64,000 nt of DNA from assembly GCF_004764705.1 (NCBI RefSeq), contig NZ_SHLX01000035.1:29482-93481 (forward strand), read 5' to 3'. Position numbers and translations under genes: made by a program. The notes under the pieces were generated by a model. That model saw only the letters and a list, made by a program, of their open reading frames with translations. It was not told the DNA's origin and did not search any database. Within the stretch, counting starts at the first letter, position 1, and each line of letters starts with the position of its first letter. This stretch comes from Paenibacillus cymbidii. Lineage in GTDB: Bacteria > Bacillota > Bacilli > Paenibacillales > NBRC-103111. Below are positions 35,689 to 45,425 of the stretch, one piece after another.

Positions 35689-35909
35689 CGTGATCCCTCC
35701 CTTCCCGTTCGCGTGAATCCCCGTACTTCCAGCCTATTCGGCCGGAGACGGGGATATGATGGGAAGGGCTGTCGGGTTAAGGCGGACAACAAAGGAATGG
35801 CGAAATGCGCCATCCTTGTATGTCATGCAAAGTTGTCGCTTGAGCCGGGCTCGCATCACCCTCTTTTCCCTATGCACCTGCCACTGTATGCGTCTGCTTC
35901 TTCTGCGCG

Positions 35910-36290
35910 CTATCCCTTTCGCTCAGACTGGAACGGGGTTGTCCTCTCCGCAACTACCTTTCTGTCCGTTATCCCCTTCGCTCAATCGCAAATATCAACT
36001 AATTTTAGGAAAAACGTCTCCTGCGATGCAGTGACACCATTCAGGTATCCCCTTCAAACTTGATCCATCCAAACGCCAACTTGAGCCAACGGGATAACCA
36101 GCAAACGCATCCTTCCGTTTGACCACCACCGCCTCGCTCCCCTCCTCTCCCCATACGCTCACTGCCGCACCAGCTTGAGTCAATGGGATAACCAACAGAC
36201 ATGTGCTGCCGATGACCACTCACTCGCTGGCTCTCCCCACACGTTTACCGCCGAACCTGTCTGAGCCAATGGGATAACCAACAAAAACGA
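35910..36290. repeat. Imperfect GGGATAACC repeat array
   Basis: Three direct copies of TTGAGCCAAYGGGATAACC begin at 36081, 36175 and about 36261 (spacings 94 and 86). Shorter inverted relatives (TATCCCCTTCGCTCAA-like) occur near 35911, 35969 and 36046. The 780-base gap 35689-36472 holds no convincing gene; short frames through the repeats translate the repeat itself. Confidence 0.6.
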
Positions 36291-36305
36291 GTTAGCGGAA
36301 AATAG

Positions 36306-36386
36306 GCCATGAAAAATAGCTTATTCGCCCTTTTTTGCACGGCGCGAGCGAAATAGGCAATGAAAACACTGGTTATTTTGATGGAG
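36306..36386. repeat. Two dispersed palindromic repeats
   Basis: Two units of the AAATAGCC...GGCTATTT family at about 36306-36334 and 36357-36382, the second with CACTGGTTATTT as its right arm. They lie just downstream of the secreted glycanase gene, about 90 bases after its stop. Confidence 0.7.
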
Positions 36387-36472
36387 GCGCCGCGGCAAAC
36401 CAAAAAAACCACAAGCAAACGAGTTGCCTTGTGGTTTCCATCGTTATGGCTTCATCGCCCCGGCACCGGCGG

Positions 36473-39139
36473 CTATTGTCCGTACACGCGCAGATCGTGA
36501 ATCGACCAGTAGTTGCCCGCCCTGCCCGTCTGCACGATGCGCACGTACCGGGCCGGCTGCGGCGGAAAACGGATGTCCGTCGCCACGCTGCCGGCGCCGG
36601 ATGCGACCGGCGCTCCCCAGGCGAACCCGTCGCCGGACAAGTAAAGCTCGTAGCCGCGCGGATAATCGTACGGCGAGCCGGCCGTATCGAGCGCGACGCG
36701 GTCGATGGTCGTCGTGCGGCCCAGGTCGAGCTGGTATTGCTGGCCCGGCGTTTGCGCCTTCCCCGTATCCCAGCGGGTATACGGGCTGTCGTCGTAGGCG
36801 TTCGCCGGCTTGCCGGAGCTGCTCGCGCCTTGCCACAACGAGCGGTCCAGCGCCAGCGAATCGGTGGCGGCCGCCTCAATCGGCTCGCTCATCGCGTCCG
36901 TGCCCGTGGCGCGAATCCGGTAGCGGAACTTCGCTTCGCCCAAAGGCACCCCGATCTCGCCGGCCGGGTCGCTGTCGACGTAGTGCGTCGCCGCGACGTT
37001 CTCCGCAACAACCGCGTAAGTAACGCCGCCGTCCGCGCTGCGCAGCACATCGTAGCCGCGGGCGCCTTCCGCCTCCGCCCAATCGAGCGCGATGGCGCGG
37101 CCTGGCGCGGATGCCGCCGTAACCCAGGATGGCGCCAGCGGCTTCACCCGATCCGCCCGCGTCAAAATATACTGCACCGCCTCCCCGGGCCCCAGCGTTT
37201 CGCTCAGCCGCAGCGTCGGCGTTGCCCGCAAATCGGCGACATAGGTGCGCGCCGCTTCGTAAGTATCGCCCGCGCCGAAACGCTCCCCTTCGTAAACGGC
37301 CGCCTCCGGCATCGTCACGCTGACGCGCAGCGTCGCCGTATCCTCGCTGAAATTGACAAAATTAAGCAACCGCTTGTTCGACGTGCCCTCCGAACCGGGC
37401 AGCGGTTGCAGCGATGACGTGTCGACGGCGCGAAAATAAACGAGCTTGTCACGCACTTCCTCCGGGTTGTCCACACGGTAGGCCAGCGGTCGGCCGTGCG
37501 TCGCGTAGGCCAGGTTCAACCGCCGCGAAACGCCGACGCGCGAATCCGTATCCGGCGCGTTGTAATGGATCGCCGTTTGCGCCGGATTATGCCGCAGCAG
37601 GTCGACGACCGGCTCGAACAGCGAATAGCCGTTGTAGAAGGCGGCATGCTGCACGAACATGTCGGCGTAGCCGATATGCGCCCGCATGATCCGGTCGAAG
37701 GCGGCCGACTTGGCGCCACCTTCGGCGGCGCCATACTGCGCCGGGTCTCGGTGGGTATCCGACGTGCCGTACTCCGTCGCCAGCATCGGCTTCGGCAAAC
37801 CGTCCGGCGCGCCGCCAAACGTGAGCATATTTTCGATGAAGCTGCCGTCCTTGTTGTCTACATAGGAGGTGCCGTACGCGTGACCGTTCGTCAGATCGGT
37901 CATGTCTTCCAGCTCTTTGCGCTGCTGCGGATCGTTCTCCCAGCCGTCGGGATTGCCGCATTGGCGCGGTCCCGCGGCAGCCTGGTTCTTGCACGCCCGC
38001 ATCGCGTACGACGGCTGGTACGACCAGCCCGGCGCCACCGTTTTCAGCTGCGGCGCGAGCTGCGGGATGTTCGCCTTGAGCCACTGCGCCACGGCGATGT
38101 TCACCTTCTTGTCGCGGTTGAACAGCCCCGGCTCGTTGTCGATTTCATAGTATTGAAACAAGGAGCCGTACTGGGTCAAATAGCTGCGCAGCTTCTCCTG
38201 CGCGTCGTCCGGCAGCGAGCCGTCCGGCTTCAGCTTGATATTGCCGGTGTGCAGGTGAAACGACACCGCCTGCGTGTTGTAGTCGCGCAGCGTTTCGTAG
38301 TAAGGGCCGATGGCGGTGCACGCATTCGCCACGTCGGTCGCGCAGCCGGTGCGCATGATGTTGCCGCTGTAGGCGATGCCGAGCCATTTCAGCACGTACG
38401 GCAAATGCCGGACCGCCCCCTGGTCGTAATAAAACGCCATATTGTTCACATTCGTGCCGGAAAGCACATAGCTGCCGTGTATCGGCTCCTCCGCGGGTGC
38501 GGCCAGCTTTTCCAGAGTCAAATAATCCCACGCCCACGACAAATACTTGTTCTCCGCGGACGAACAATACAAACAGCCGACGGCTTCGAGCTTGATTTCA
38601 TTGCGCCCGGCCTTCAGCTGTTCCTTCGGGATATACAAGCGGTACGTTTTCTGAAACGCGTATTCGCTTGTCGTGCCGCCGACACCGGCGATCTGCACGA
38701 TGCCGGACAGGAGCCCGTTGGCGAACACCGCCATTTGCGGAATCGCCTTGTTTGCGTCGACGATTTTCACTTTCAGTTCGACGCCGTAGCTGGGTACGGC
38801 ATCCAGATCGTACACGAACGTCAGGGCCGGATTGACCGATCGGTCCAGCCCCTTCGGCACCGCGTACCCGTCCGCCGCGGCGCCGGCGGTCAGATCGACC
38901 CGCTCCGCGCCATCGCGATAAGACGCAAACTCGGCCGCCGAGCCGTCTTCCCGCCCGAGCGCCCAAATGACGGAACCGCCGAAAGCCGCATAAACGTTTG
39001 CGTTTGCGTTGGCGCCTGACGATTCGTTTGGTTTGACGGACGTGTTCGTCCACCATCCTTTCCACGTTTGATCGACAAGCAAAGCGGCCCAGAGCGCCGC
39101 AAGCATCGCTACGATCGGAACCGCCTTTCGGAATAACAT
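36473..39139 (-). CDS. Secreted clan GH-A glycoside hydrolase with C-terminal F5/8-type (CBM32-like) module
   Basis: About 888 residues. An N-terminal hydrophobic signal or anchor (FRKAVPIVAMLAALWAALL) is followed by a beta-sandwich (about 60-200), a TIM barrel (about 215-560), a Fn3-like region and a discoidin/CBM32-like module at the end (LWQGASSSGKPANAYDDSP to WSIHDLRVYGQ). Clan-A catalytic residues are visible: acid/base Glu in YEIDNEPG and probable nucleophile Glu in MLATEYGTSD. The barrel recalls GH39/GH44-like enzymes, but the family is uncertain. The start could also be ATG 39166, which overlaps the GH26 stop as ATGA. Its place after an exopolysaccharide operon suggests polymer trimming (inference). 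Confidence 0.75.
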   Translation of the reverse strand: MLFRKAVPIVAMLAALWAALLVDQTWKGWWTNTSVKPNESSGANANANVYAAFGGSVIWALGREDGSAAEFASYRDGAERVDLTAGAAADGYAVPKGLDRSVNPALTFVYDLDAVPSYGVELKVKIVDANKAIPQMAVFANGLLSGIVQIAGVGGTTSEYAFQKTYRLYIPKEQLKAGRNEIKLEAVGCLYCSSAENKYLSWAWDYLTLEKLAAPAEEPIHGSYVLSGTNVNNMAFYYDQGAVRHLPYVLKWLGIAYSGNIMRTGCATDVANACTAIGPYYETLRDYNTQAVSFHLHTGNIKLKPDGSLPDDAQEKLRSYLTQYGSLFQYYEIDNEPGLFNRDKKVNIAVAQWLKANIPQLAPQLKTVAPGWSYQPSYAMRACKNQAAAGPRQCGNPDGWENDPQQRKELEDMTDLTNGHAYGTSYVDNKDGSFIENMLTFGGAPDGLPKPMLATEYGTSDTHRDPAQYGAAEGGAKSAAFDRIMRAHIGYADMFVQHAAFYNGYSLFEPVVDLLRHNPAQTAIHYNAPDTDSRVGVSRRLNLAYATHGRPLAYRVDNPEEVRDKLVYFRAVDTSSLQPLPGSEGTSNKRLLNFVNFSEDTATLRVSVTMPEAAVYEGERFGAGDTYEAARTYVADLRATPTLRLSETLGPGEAVQYILTRADRVKPLAPSWVTAASAPGRAIALDWAEAEGARGYDVLRSADGGVTYAVVAENVAATHYVDSDPAGEIGVPLGEAKFRYRIRATGTDAMSEPIEAAATDSLALDRSLWQGASSSGKPANAYDDSPYTRWDTGKAQTPGQQYQLDLGRTTTIDRVALDTAGSPYDYPRGYELYLSGDGFAWGAPVASGAGSVATDIRFPPQPARYVRIVQTGRAGNYWSIHDLRVYGQ

Positions 39140-39162
39140 GCCGTGTCGCCTCTCTTCAGCCT

Positions 39163-40200
39163 TCATGGAACCGCAGCATCCTCTTTTTTCACGGAACGGG
39201 AAGCGGCGAAAAACGACGCGATCGATTGCGCGCTGTTTTTTTCCGTCAGCAGATTCGCCCAGCTCATCATATAAACCCATTTGGGCTGCGCTTTAAGCAC
39301 CTCGTCTCCGGGAAGCTCGCCGTTCTCGCCGATCGCGACCGGTTTGCCTTGTGCCAGCGCGACAAGTTTGTCATAATAGCCCTGTTGGTAATCATTGTTG
39401 TAAATGTCGAGCGCCAGCACATCGACCTTGTCGTCGCCCGGGTAGTACGGCTCGAAAGGATCCGCCGTGCCGTTCGGCGCGTTCGGACTCCACACCCAGA
39501 GCAAATTGTCGAGCCGATGGACGTTGACGAAACGGTCGTACATCAGGTTCCATAACGCCTTGAAATTGGTCTTGCCTCCCCACCAGAACCAGTCGCCGTT
39601 CATTTCGTGGTAGGGCCGCCACAGCACGGGCACACCGGCGTCCCCCAGCTGTTTCAAGTACGAAGCCGTCTTGTCGAGCTCGGCGATCAGCAGATCGTAT
39701 TCGTGCGTGCCGGGCGTCACGAACTGGTTGAACCGCTCCTGGCTCATGGACGTCTTGACGTTCGACCAGCAGCGGCACATGCCGGGAATGCTTTCATGGT
39801 ACGAAATCGTCACCAGACCGCCGCTTTTGTTCCAGGCGATTGCGCTGTTCACGACACCTTGCCGCTGCGCCGACGCGACCCGCTCCGACTGGTTCATGAT
39901 CGGGCCGAGCTCGTACCCGTGTATTTTGGCATACTGGCCGGTAAGCTCGCGAATGCGGTTGTTCCATTCGTCCGGGCTTTCCAAATAGTCGTGCTGACCG
40001 GTAAAAATCCGTTTCCCCGTCATATCGTTCAGCTCGCGCAGCACCTTGACCGCCTCGGCGGAGGCGGAAGCATTGACCGGCGCAGACTGGGCCAACGCCG
40101 GCAACGCCGGAAGCAGAACGCTCGGGAACAACAACGACAACAGCAGCAGCAAAATAGCCATATTTTTACATACCCTCATTCGAGTGGGCATTGGCGTCAA
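39163..40200 (-). CDS. Secreted GH26 beta-mannanase-like hydrolase
   Basis: About 345 residues: signal peptide (about 1-36, ending in ALAQ) and a GH26 barrel. Acid/base Glu is in WRPYHEMNGDWFWW; the nucleophile Glu is in VAIGENGE; the substrate-site GQHDYLES is also typical. GH26 enzymes cut beta-1,4-mannans (most) or beta-1,3/1,4-glucans. I chose the TTG at 40200, eight bases after GGAGG; ATG 40191 is the conventional alternative. It follows the mannose-precursor gene manC on the same strand and overlaps or is coupled to the next glycanase, which hints at action on the polymer made by the upstream operon. Confidence 0.9.
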   Translation of the reverse strand: MTPMPTRMRVCKNMAILLLLLSLLFPSVLLPALPALAQSAPVNASASAEAVKVLRELNDMTGKRIFTGQHDYLESPDEWNNRIRELTGQYAKIHGYELGPIMNQSERVASAQRQGVVNSAIAWNKSGGLVTISYHESIPGMCRCWSNVKTSMSQERFNQFVTPGTHEYDLLIAELDKTASYLKQLGDAGVPVLWRPYHEMNGDWFWWGGKTNFKALWNLMYDRFVNVHRLDNLLWVWSPNAPNGTADPFEPYYPGDDKVDVLALDIYNNDYQQGYYDKLVALAQGKPVAIGENGELPGDEVLKAQPKWVYMMSWANLLTEKNSAQSIASFFAASRSVKKEDAAVP

Positions 40201-40260
40201 TCGATTCGCCTCCACAACAGCGGAATTAATCAAACGCAACGGACGAAAGGATGACAGCAT

Positions 40261-40362
40261 ATGAACAAACCGGGCAAACTCGCGTTGCCGAAAGGCTGCT
40301 TATGGGGCATCGCCATTGCGGTCCCGATCTGGCTCCTCATCCTGTACCTGATCGTCAAATGA
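40261..40362 (+). CDS. Possible 33-residue single-span membrane peptide
   Basis: ATG 40261 with AAAGGA ten bases upstream opens a short frame that starts MNKPGKLALPKGCLWG and continues into one hydrophobic helix (IAIAVPIWLLILYLIV), ending Lys-stop. It runs opposite to its neighbours, between the GH26 gene and manC, and overlaps the manC stop by eight bases. The basic N terminus and a single clean membrane span look like a real small membrane protein, but no promoter is evident and chance cannot be ruled out. Confidence 0.45.
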   Translation: MNKPGKLALPKGCLWGIAIAVPIWLLILYLIVK

Positions 40363-41728
40363 ATTGATGCAGCGGGATGTCCCGCCACTCCATGCATAAC
40401 CGCACTATATCTTCCTCGATCAGCTCGGACCCCGTCTGCACCTCGATCAAATCGACGTCGGTCACCCCTTTGATGCTGTGCTTCGTTCCTTCCGGGATGC
40501 GTACGACGTCGCCGGGCTTCACTGTATACGGCTTGTCGTTGATGACGATATCCGCGACGCCGCTGACGATCGTCCATATTTCGCTGCGCTTGTGGTGCAG
40601 CTGGTAACTGATGTTGCTGCCGGAGCGCACCGTGATCCGTTTGGTCAGCACCTCGTTGCCTTCGGCGTATTTGACGTAATCGACCACACGATAGTGGCCC
40701 CAGCGGCGCTCCTCGAACATCGGGCGCTGGCGGATGTCGTCCATCACTTCCTTGATGCGCGGGCTCTCCGTCTTCGCCGTGACGAGAATGCCGTCCGGGC
40801 TGGCCGCCACGACGACGTCATTCAAGCCGATCACCGTTACCGGGATGTCCAGTTCGTTAATCAGGTGCGTGTTCGCCGAATCGTCCGTTACGATGCCGGT
40901 GCCGATCCGTGACTGGCTCATTTCCTCCGTCAGCGTGTTCCAGGTGCCCAGATCTTTCCAATAACCGTCATACGGCACGACGACAACTTTTGCTTCCTGC
41001 TCGACGACTTCGTAGTCGAAGCTGATTTTCGGCAGGCGGCGGTATTCGTCCAGCAGTTCGCCGTATTCGAGCGGCAGCCCTTTGAAGGCAAGCAGTTCGA
41101 TCATGTAATCGAGCCGAAAAGCGAACACGCCGCAATTCCACAGCGCCCCGCGCCCGATCAGTTGCTCCGCCAGCACGCGGTCCGGCTTCTCCTTGAAATG
41201 GCTGACGCGCCGCACGCTGCCGCCATCCAGGGCATCGGCCATTGGCACAATGTAGCCGTATTTCTCCGACGGCACGCTCGGCACGACGCCGATCAGCGCC
41301 AGGTTCGCTTCCGTGTCCGACAGGACTTGCTCCAGCTCTTGCACCTTGGCAAAAAACGACGCCTCCACATAAGGGTCGACCGGCATCACGGTGACGACTG
41401 TATCGAGCGGCACCTGCTCCACGCTGTGCAAGTACACGGCGGCGAGGGCGATCGCGGGAAACGTGTCCCGACGTTCCGGTTCGACGATCAGCGGCACGCC
41501 GTCGCCGAGCTGGCTGACGAGCATCTCCACCTGAGCGCGGTTCGTCGCTACGAACGCGTCGTCGGCCAGACCGGCGCCGTCCAGCTGCCGCCACACCCGC
41601 TGCACCATCGATTCGGCTTCGCCCTGCTCATTGTGCAGCACCTTCAGAAACTGCTTCGACCTCGCTTCGTTGGACAACGGCCACAGCCTTTTCCCCGACC
41701 CGCCGGACAGCAGCACCATTTTCATCAT
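40355..41728 (-). CDS. manC: Mannose-1-phosphate guanylyltransferase with cupin (phosphomannose isomerase type II) domain
   Basis: 457 residues. The N-terminal nucleotidyltransferase has the signature GGSGKRLWPLS and the sugar-binding FKEKPD; the C-terminal about 110 residues form the cupin isomerase-like domain (SNISYQLHHKRSEIWTIVSG, PGDVVRIPEGTKHSI). It would make GDP-mannose, and possibly mannose-6-phosphate from fructose-6-phosphate. The start is ATG 41728, eight bases after AAGGAG. It is the last biosynthetic gene of the exopolysaccharide operon and shows that mannose (or fucose/rhamnose derived from GDP-Man) is a building block. Confidence 0.94.
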   Translation of the reverse strand: MMKMVLLSGGSGKRLWPLSNEARSKQFLKVLHNEQGEAESMVQRVWRQLDGAGLADDAFVATNRAQVEMLVSQLGDGVPLIVEPERRDTFPAIALAAVYLHSVEQVPLDTVVTVMPVDPYVEASFFAKVQELEQVLSDTEANLALIGVVPSVPSEKYGYIVPMADALDGGSVRRVSHFKEKPDRVLAEQLIGRGALWNCGVFAFRLDYMIELLAFKGLPLEYGELLDEYRRLPKISFDYEVVEQEAKVVVVPYDGYWKDLGTWNTLTEEMSQSRIGTGIVTDDSANTHLINELDIPVTVIGLNDVVVAASPDGILVTAKTESPRIKEVMDDIRQRPMFEERRWGHYRVVDYVKYAEGNEVLTKRITVRSGSNISYQLHHKRSEIWTIVSGVADIVINDKPYTVKPGDVVRIPEGTKHSIKGVTDVDLIEVQTGSELIEEDIVRLCMEWRDIPLHQFI

Positions 41729-41803
41729 CGACCACGCTCCTTTTTGTAGGTAACATTCGCTCGCGCACCCGTTAACCGCGCCAATTCCCGCCACCGACCG
41801 CCG

Positions 41804-43135
41804 CTATACCGCCGGCGCTTCCGCCCGGTCCGAGGCCTGCAGGTTCGGCCGGCCGACCGCGTAATAGCGCACATTCGCCATCGCCACTTGCTCGGCAGCG
41901 AAGATGTTGCGCCCGTCAACCACGATCGGCTGGTTCATCACATAAATCAGCAGCCGCAGGTCGACGTCCTTGAACTCCTGCCAATCCGTCAGCAGGCAAA
42001 CGGCATCCGCCGACGCAGCCGCCTCCATCGCGCTTTCGCACCACTGGATGAACGGATGGTCGAGCTTCTCCTTCATCTTCTCCATCGCCACCGGATCGTA
42101 CAGCTTTAGCCGCGCCCCGCGCCGCAGCAGCGTCTGCGCAATGTCGAAGGCGGGCGAGTCGCGGATGTCGTCGGTGTTCGCCTTGAAGCTGAGCCCCCAA
42201 ATGCCGATCACGGCATTCTGCACATGGCCGAGCGCCTGCTCCAGCTTGGCGATGATTTTGTAGCGCTGGTCGGCGTTCACTTCAACGACCGACTTGAGCA
42301 GCTTGAACTCGTAATCGACGTTGCCCGCCAGCTGAATCAGCGCCTTCGTATCCTTCGGAAAACACGAGCCGCCATAACCGATGCCCGCGTTCAGAAACGA
42401 CGGCCCGATCCGCGTGTCCATGCCCATGCCGGCCGCGACCTGGGTGACGTCGGCGCCGACTTTTTCGCAAATGTTCGAAATTTCGTTGATGAACGATATT
42501 TTCGTCGCCAGAAAAGCGTTGGACGCGTATTTGATCATTTCCGCGCTGCGGACGTCGGTCACGTAGATCCGGTCGGTGAACGCCCGGTGCAGCCCGACAA
42601 GCGTCGGCTCCAGCTCGCGGTTGTCCAGGCCGATGACGATCCGGTCGGGATGCAGCGTATCCTGGATCGCCGAACCTTCGCGCAGAAACTCCGGAATCGA
42701 CACGACGTCGAACGGCTCGTCCGTTTGCTCCGCAATGATGCGGCGCACCGTTTCGTTCGTGCCGACGGGCACGGTGCTTTTGACGGCGACGATTTTGCGG
42801 CCGTTCATCGCCTGGCCGACGGCTTCGGCCACTTCCCGGATGAAGCGCAGGTCCGCTTCGCCGTTCGACAGCGAAGGCGTGCCGACGGCGATCACGATCA
42901 TGTCGCTCCCCCGCACCGCAGCGGCAACATCGGACGTAAACGCCAGCCGTCCCGCCTCCATATTGCGCGCCATGTACGCCTCGATGCCCGGCTCGAAAAT
43001 CGGCGACTTCGCCCGCTGCAGCAGCGCGATCTTCGTTTCGTCGCGATCGACGCAGACGACGGTATTGCCCGCTTCGGCGAAGCAAACGCCCGATACCAAC
43101 CCGACGTATCCGGTTCCAATAACAGCCATCTCCAT
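41804..43135 (-). CDS. UDP-glucose 6-dehydrogenase
   Basis: 443 residues: Rossmann motif GTGYVGLVSG at the N terminus, the dehydrogenase active-site Cys in GYGGSCFPKD, and the central helix SAEMIKYASNAFLATKISF. It oxidises UDP-glucose to UDP-glucuronate with two NAD+ (TuaD/UgdA family). The start is ATG 43135, four bases after the stop of the preceding glycosyltransferase gene, so translation is coupled. Together with GalU further upstream in the operon it supplies UDP-GlcA, giving the polymer an acidic sugar. Confidence 0.95.
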   Translation of the reverse strand: MEMAVIGTGYVGLVSGVCFAEAGNTVVCVDRDETKIALLQRAKSPIFEPGIEAYMARNMEAGRLAFTSDVAAAVRGSDMIVIAVGTPSLSNGEADLRFIREVAEAVGQAMNGRKIVAVKSTVPVGTNETVRRIIAEQTDEPFDVVSIPEFLREGSAIQDTLHPDRIVIGLDNRELEPTLVGLHRAFTDRIYVTDVRSAEMIKYASNAFLATKISFINEISNICEKVGADVTQVAAGMGMDTRIGPSFLNAGIGYGGSCFPKDTKALIQLAGNVDYEFKLLKSVVEVNADQRYKIIAKLEQALGHVQNAVIGIWGLSFKANTDDIRDSPAFDIAQTLLRRGARLKLYDPVAMEKMKEKLDHPFIQWCESAMEAAASADAVCLLTDWQEFKDVDLRLLIYVMNQPIVVDGRNIFAAEQVAMANVRYYAVGRPNLQASDRAEAPAV

Positions 43136-43139
43136 ACGA

Positions 43140-44240
43140 TCACCGTTCCTCTCTGAATTTGACGTAAGCCTGCTCGAGGTATCGTTCGAAATGGACGGTA
43201 AACGCCTGCTCGTCAAACTGCCGGGCATGATCGACGATGCGGCTTACTTCCCACGGGTGCTTTTCCAATTCCTCGATCGCGCCGAGCAAATCGGCAGCAA
43301 TCTGCCGGCGGAAGAAAATTCCGTTCACCTTCGGCACGATCGTGTCGAGCGCTCCTCCCGCTTCGTACGCGATCACCGGCCTTCCGGCGGCGTTCGCCTC
43401 AAGTGGCGTAATGCCGAAATCCTCTTCGCCCGGGAAAATCAGCGCCCGGCACTCGGCCATCAGCCCGGTCACCGCCGTATCGTCAAGCCGGCCGAGGAAG
43501 CGCACGTTCGGTTTGGCCATCGCCTTCAGCCGGGCCGAGTCCGGTCCGTCGCCGACGATATACAAAGGCAAGCCGCAGCGGTTGAACGCCTCGACGGCAA
43601 GATCGATCCGCTTGTACGACACGAGCCGCGACACGATCAAATAATAGTTCCCGATCCGCGCCGACGGCTGGAACCGCGACGTGTTGATCGGCGGGTAAAT
43701 GATTTCCGCGTCGCGCTGGTAATAGTCGCGGATGCGGCTGCGCACGACCGACGAATTGGCGATGTACTGGTTGACGTTGGCGCTCGTCCGCTGGTCCCAG
43801 CGCCGCAGCTGCCGCATGTACACTTTAAGCAGCCGCTTCATCAGGTCGGGCTTCGACTGCCGCTCCATGTACGTGTCGTAATCCCAGGCGAACCGCATCG
43901 GCGTATGACAATAACACAGATGGAACGTATCCTTCGGCACCTTGATGCTCTTCATGAAGGCGCTGCTCGAGCTGAGCACGACGTCGAAGCCGCTGAAGTC
44001 AAAATGCTTGATCGCCAGCGGATACAAGGGCAGCAGCCGCTTGAAATCGTCCTTCCAGCCCGGCATCCGCTGCAGCCACGAGGCGCGGATATCGGCGTCC
44101 TTGAAGCCTCCGAGCAGCCAGCTGCTGTTGAATACGGTCGTAAAGATCGGCGCAGCCGGGTACATCCGGTGGAACACTTCGACGACCCGCTCCGCCCCTC
44201 CCATCTGGATCAAATAGTCATGCGCGATTGCTATTCTCAT
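43140..44240 (-). CDS. Glycosyltransferase family 4 (GT-B fold)
   Basis: About 366 residues; N-terminal HDYLIQMGGAERVVE is typical of GT4 enzymes, and the C-terminal donor domain has VGDGPDSARLK and the acidic E-x7-E region FPGEEDFGITPLEANAAGRPV. It transfers one sugar onto the lipid-linked repeat unit on the cytoplasmic face. The start is ATG 44240, inside the end of the upstream GT gene (23-base overlap). Donor and linkage are unknown. Confidence 0.92.
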   Translation of the reverse strand: MRIAIAHDYLIQMGGAERVVEVFHRMYPAAPIFTTVFNSSWLLGGFKDADIRASWLQRMPGWKDDFKRLLPLYPLAIKHFDFSGFDVVLSSSSAFMKSIKVPKDTFHLCYCHTPMRFAWDYDTYMERQSKPDLMKRLLKVYMRQLRRWDQRTSANVNQYIANSSVVRSRIRDYYQRDAEIIYPPINTSRFQPSARIGNYYLIVSRLVSYKRIDLAVEAFNRCGLPLYIVGDGPDSARLKAMAKPNVRFLGRLDDTAVTGLMAECRALIFPGEEDFGITPLEANAAGRPVIAYEAGGALDTIVPKVNGIFFRRQIAADLLGAIEELEKHPWEVSRIVDHARQFDEQAFTVHFERYLEQAYVKFREER

Positions 44241-45420
44241 GGGTTCCGTCCTCTTTGCCAAGGGTTGTCCCGTCGCCGGCGACCAATCCTTCATAGTAGC
44301 GGGTAATTTGGCTGACGGTGCGTTCGATTACAAAATGCTCCCGCACCCGCTTGATCGCATTCGCGCTCATCCGCTGCCGCTCCTCGGGCAAATCCCGCAG
44401 CAGCCGGACCGCGTTCGCGAGCAGCTCCGGATCGCCCGGCCGGATCAGCATGCCGGTTTCCCCGTCGAGCACGATTTCCGCCGGGCCGCCTTCGTTCGAA
44501 GCGATGACCGGCAAGCCGGCCGCCATGCCTTCGACGATGACCTGGCCGAACGGCTCCGGCGTAATCGACGTATGGATGAGCAGATCGGCGCGCTGCATCA
44601 GCTCCTGAATCCGGTCGACATGGCCGAGCAGCGACACGTTGTACAGCCCGTCCGCTTCGATCTGGCGGATCAGCCGCTCGCGGTACGCGTCTTCGCCGAA
44701 CAGCGCGTCGCCGGCCAGCCAAAACTCCACGTTGCCGTCGTGCGGATCGTGCAGGAACGAGCGGGCCGCCTCCAGCACAATGTGCTGGCCTTTCCACTCG
44801 GCAAGCCGGCCGACGAGCAGCACGACGAACTTCTCCTCCGGCGTCGCCACCCGCTCGCGGCTGCCGATCGACTGCGCGAACGAGGAGTAGGCGACCAGCG
44901 TCTTCTTCGACTTCGGCAGCTGCAGCGCGCTCAGCGTCGAGTTGGAATTGGCGATCACCCCGTTCGGCAAAAAGCGCGACAGCAGCCGAATCGTGCGGGC
45001 GACAAGCGGATTGAGATACGGCGTGCCGATATGGTCGCGGATGTGCCAGATGAGCGGAACGCCGGCCATTTTGGCGGCGACGGCGCCGTAGAACGCCGCT
45101 TTCAGCGAATTCGTATGCACGCATGCCACCTGCTCCTCCTTGAGCAGCCGGGCCAGCCGTTTGCCGTACGCGAACAATTGGTATGATGCGGTCACGAGCT
45201 GCGCGTTGAGCGCATTGCGGTTGCGATTGCGCACGTCAGCCTGCAAAGGCACGACGCGCACGTCGATCCCTTTTTCCCGCAGCCGGTCGGCCAGCACCCC
45301 GTCCTCCGCCAGGATGACGAGCGGATCCACTTTGTCGCCTATATGGGTCAACATATTGTAAAGGGCCACCTCGCCCCCGCTCCACCTTGCCGTATGGTCG
45401 ATATACGCGACTCGGATCAT
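44218..45420 (-). CDS. Glycosyltransferase family 4 (GT-B fold)
   Basis: About 400 residues. N-terminal ARWSGGEVALYNML (acceptor domain, glycine-rich loop), then HTNSLKAAFYG; the C-terminal domain has VGRLAEWKGQHIVLEAA and PEPFGQVIVEGMAAGLPVIA with the donor-binding Glu pair. It acts in the cytoplasm on repeat-unit assembly. The start is ATG 45420, a few bases after the stop of the preceding gene (TGA-N5-ATG). The ribosome site is modest, consistent with coupling. Confidence 0.92.
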   Translation of the reverse strand: MIRVAYIDHTARWSGGEVALYNMLTHIGDKVDPLVILAEDGVLADRLREKGIDVRVVPLQADVRNRNRNALNAQLVTASYQLFAYGKRLARLLKEEQVACVHTNSLKAAFYGAVAAKMAGVPLIWHIRDHIGTPYLNPLVARTIRLLSRFLPNGVIANSNSTLSALQLPKSKKTLVAYSSFAQSIGSRERVATPEEKFVVLLVGRLAEWKGQHIVLEAARSFLHDPHDGNVEFWLAGDALFGEDAYRERLIRQIEADGLYNVSLLGHVDRIQELMQRADLLIHTSITPEPFGQVIVEGMAAGLPVIASNEGGPAEIVLDGETGMLIRPGDPELLANAVRLLRDLPEERQRMSANAIKRVREHFVIERTVSQITRYYEGLVAGDGTTLGKEDGTHENSNRA

Positions 45421-45425
45421 CCGTC

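Noticed and set aside
35995..36219. Short minus-strand open frames in the geneless stretch
   Set aside because: They only translate the GGGATAACC repeats, and no ribosome site precedes them.
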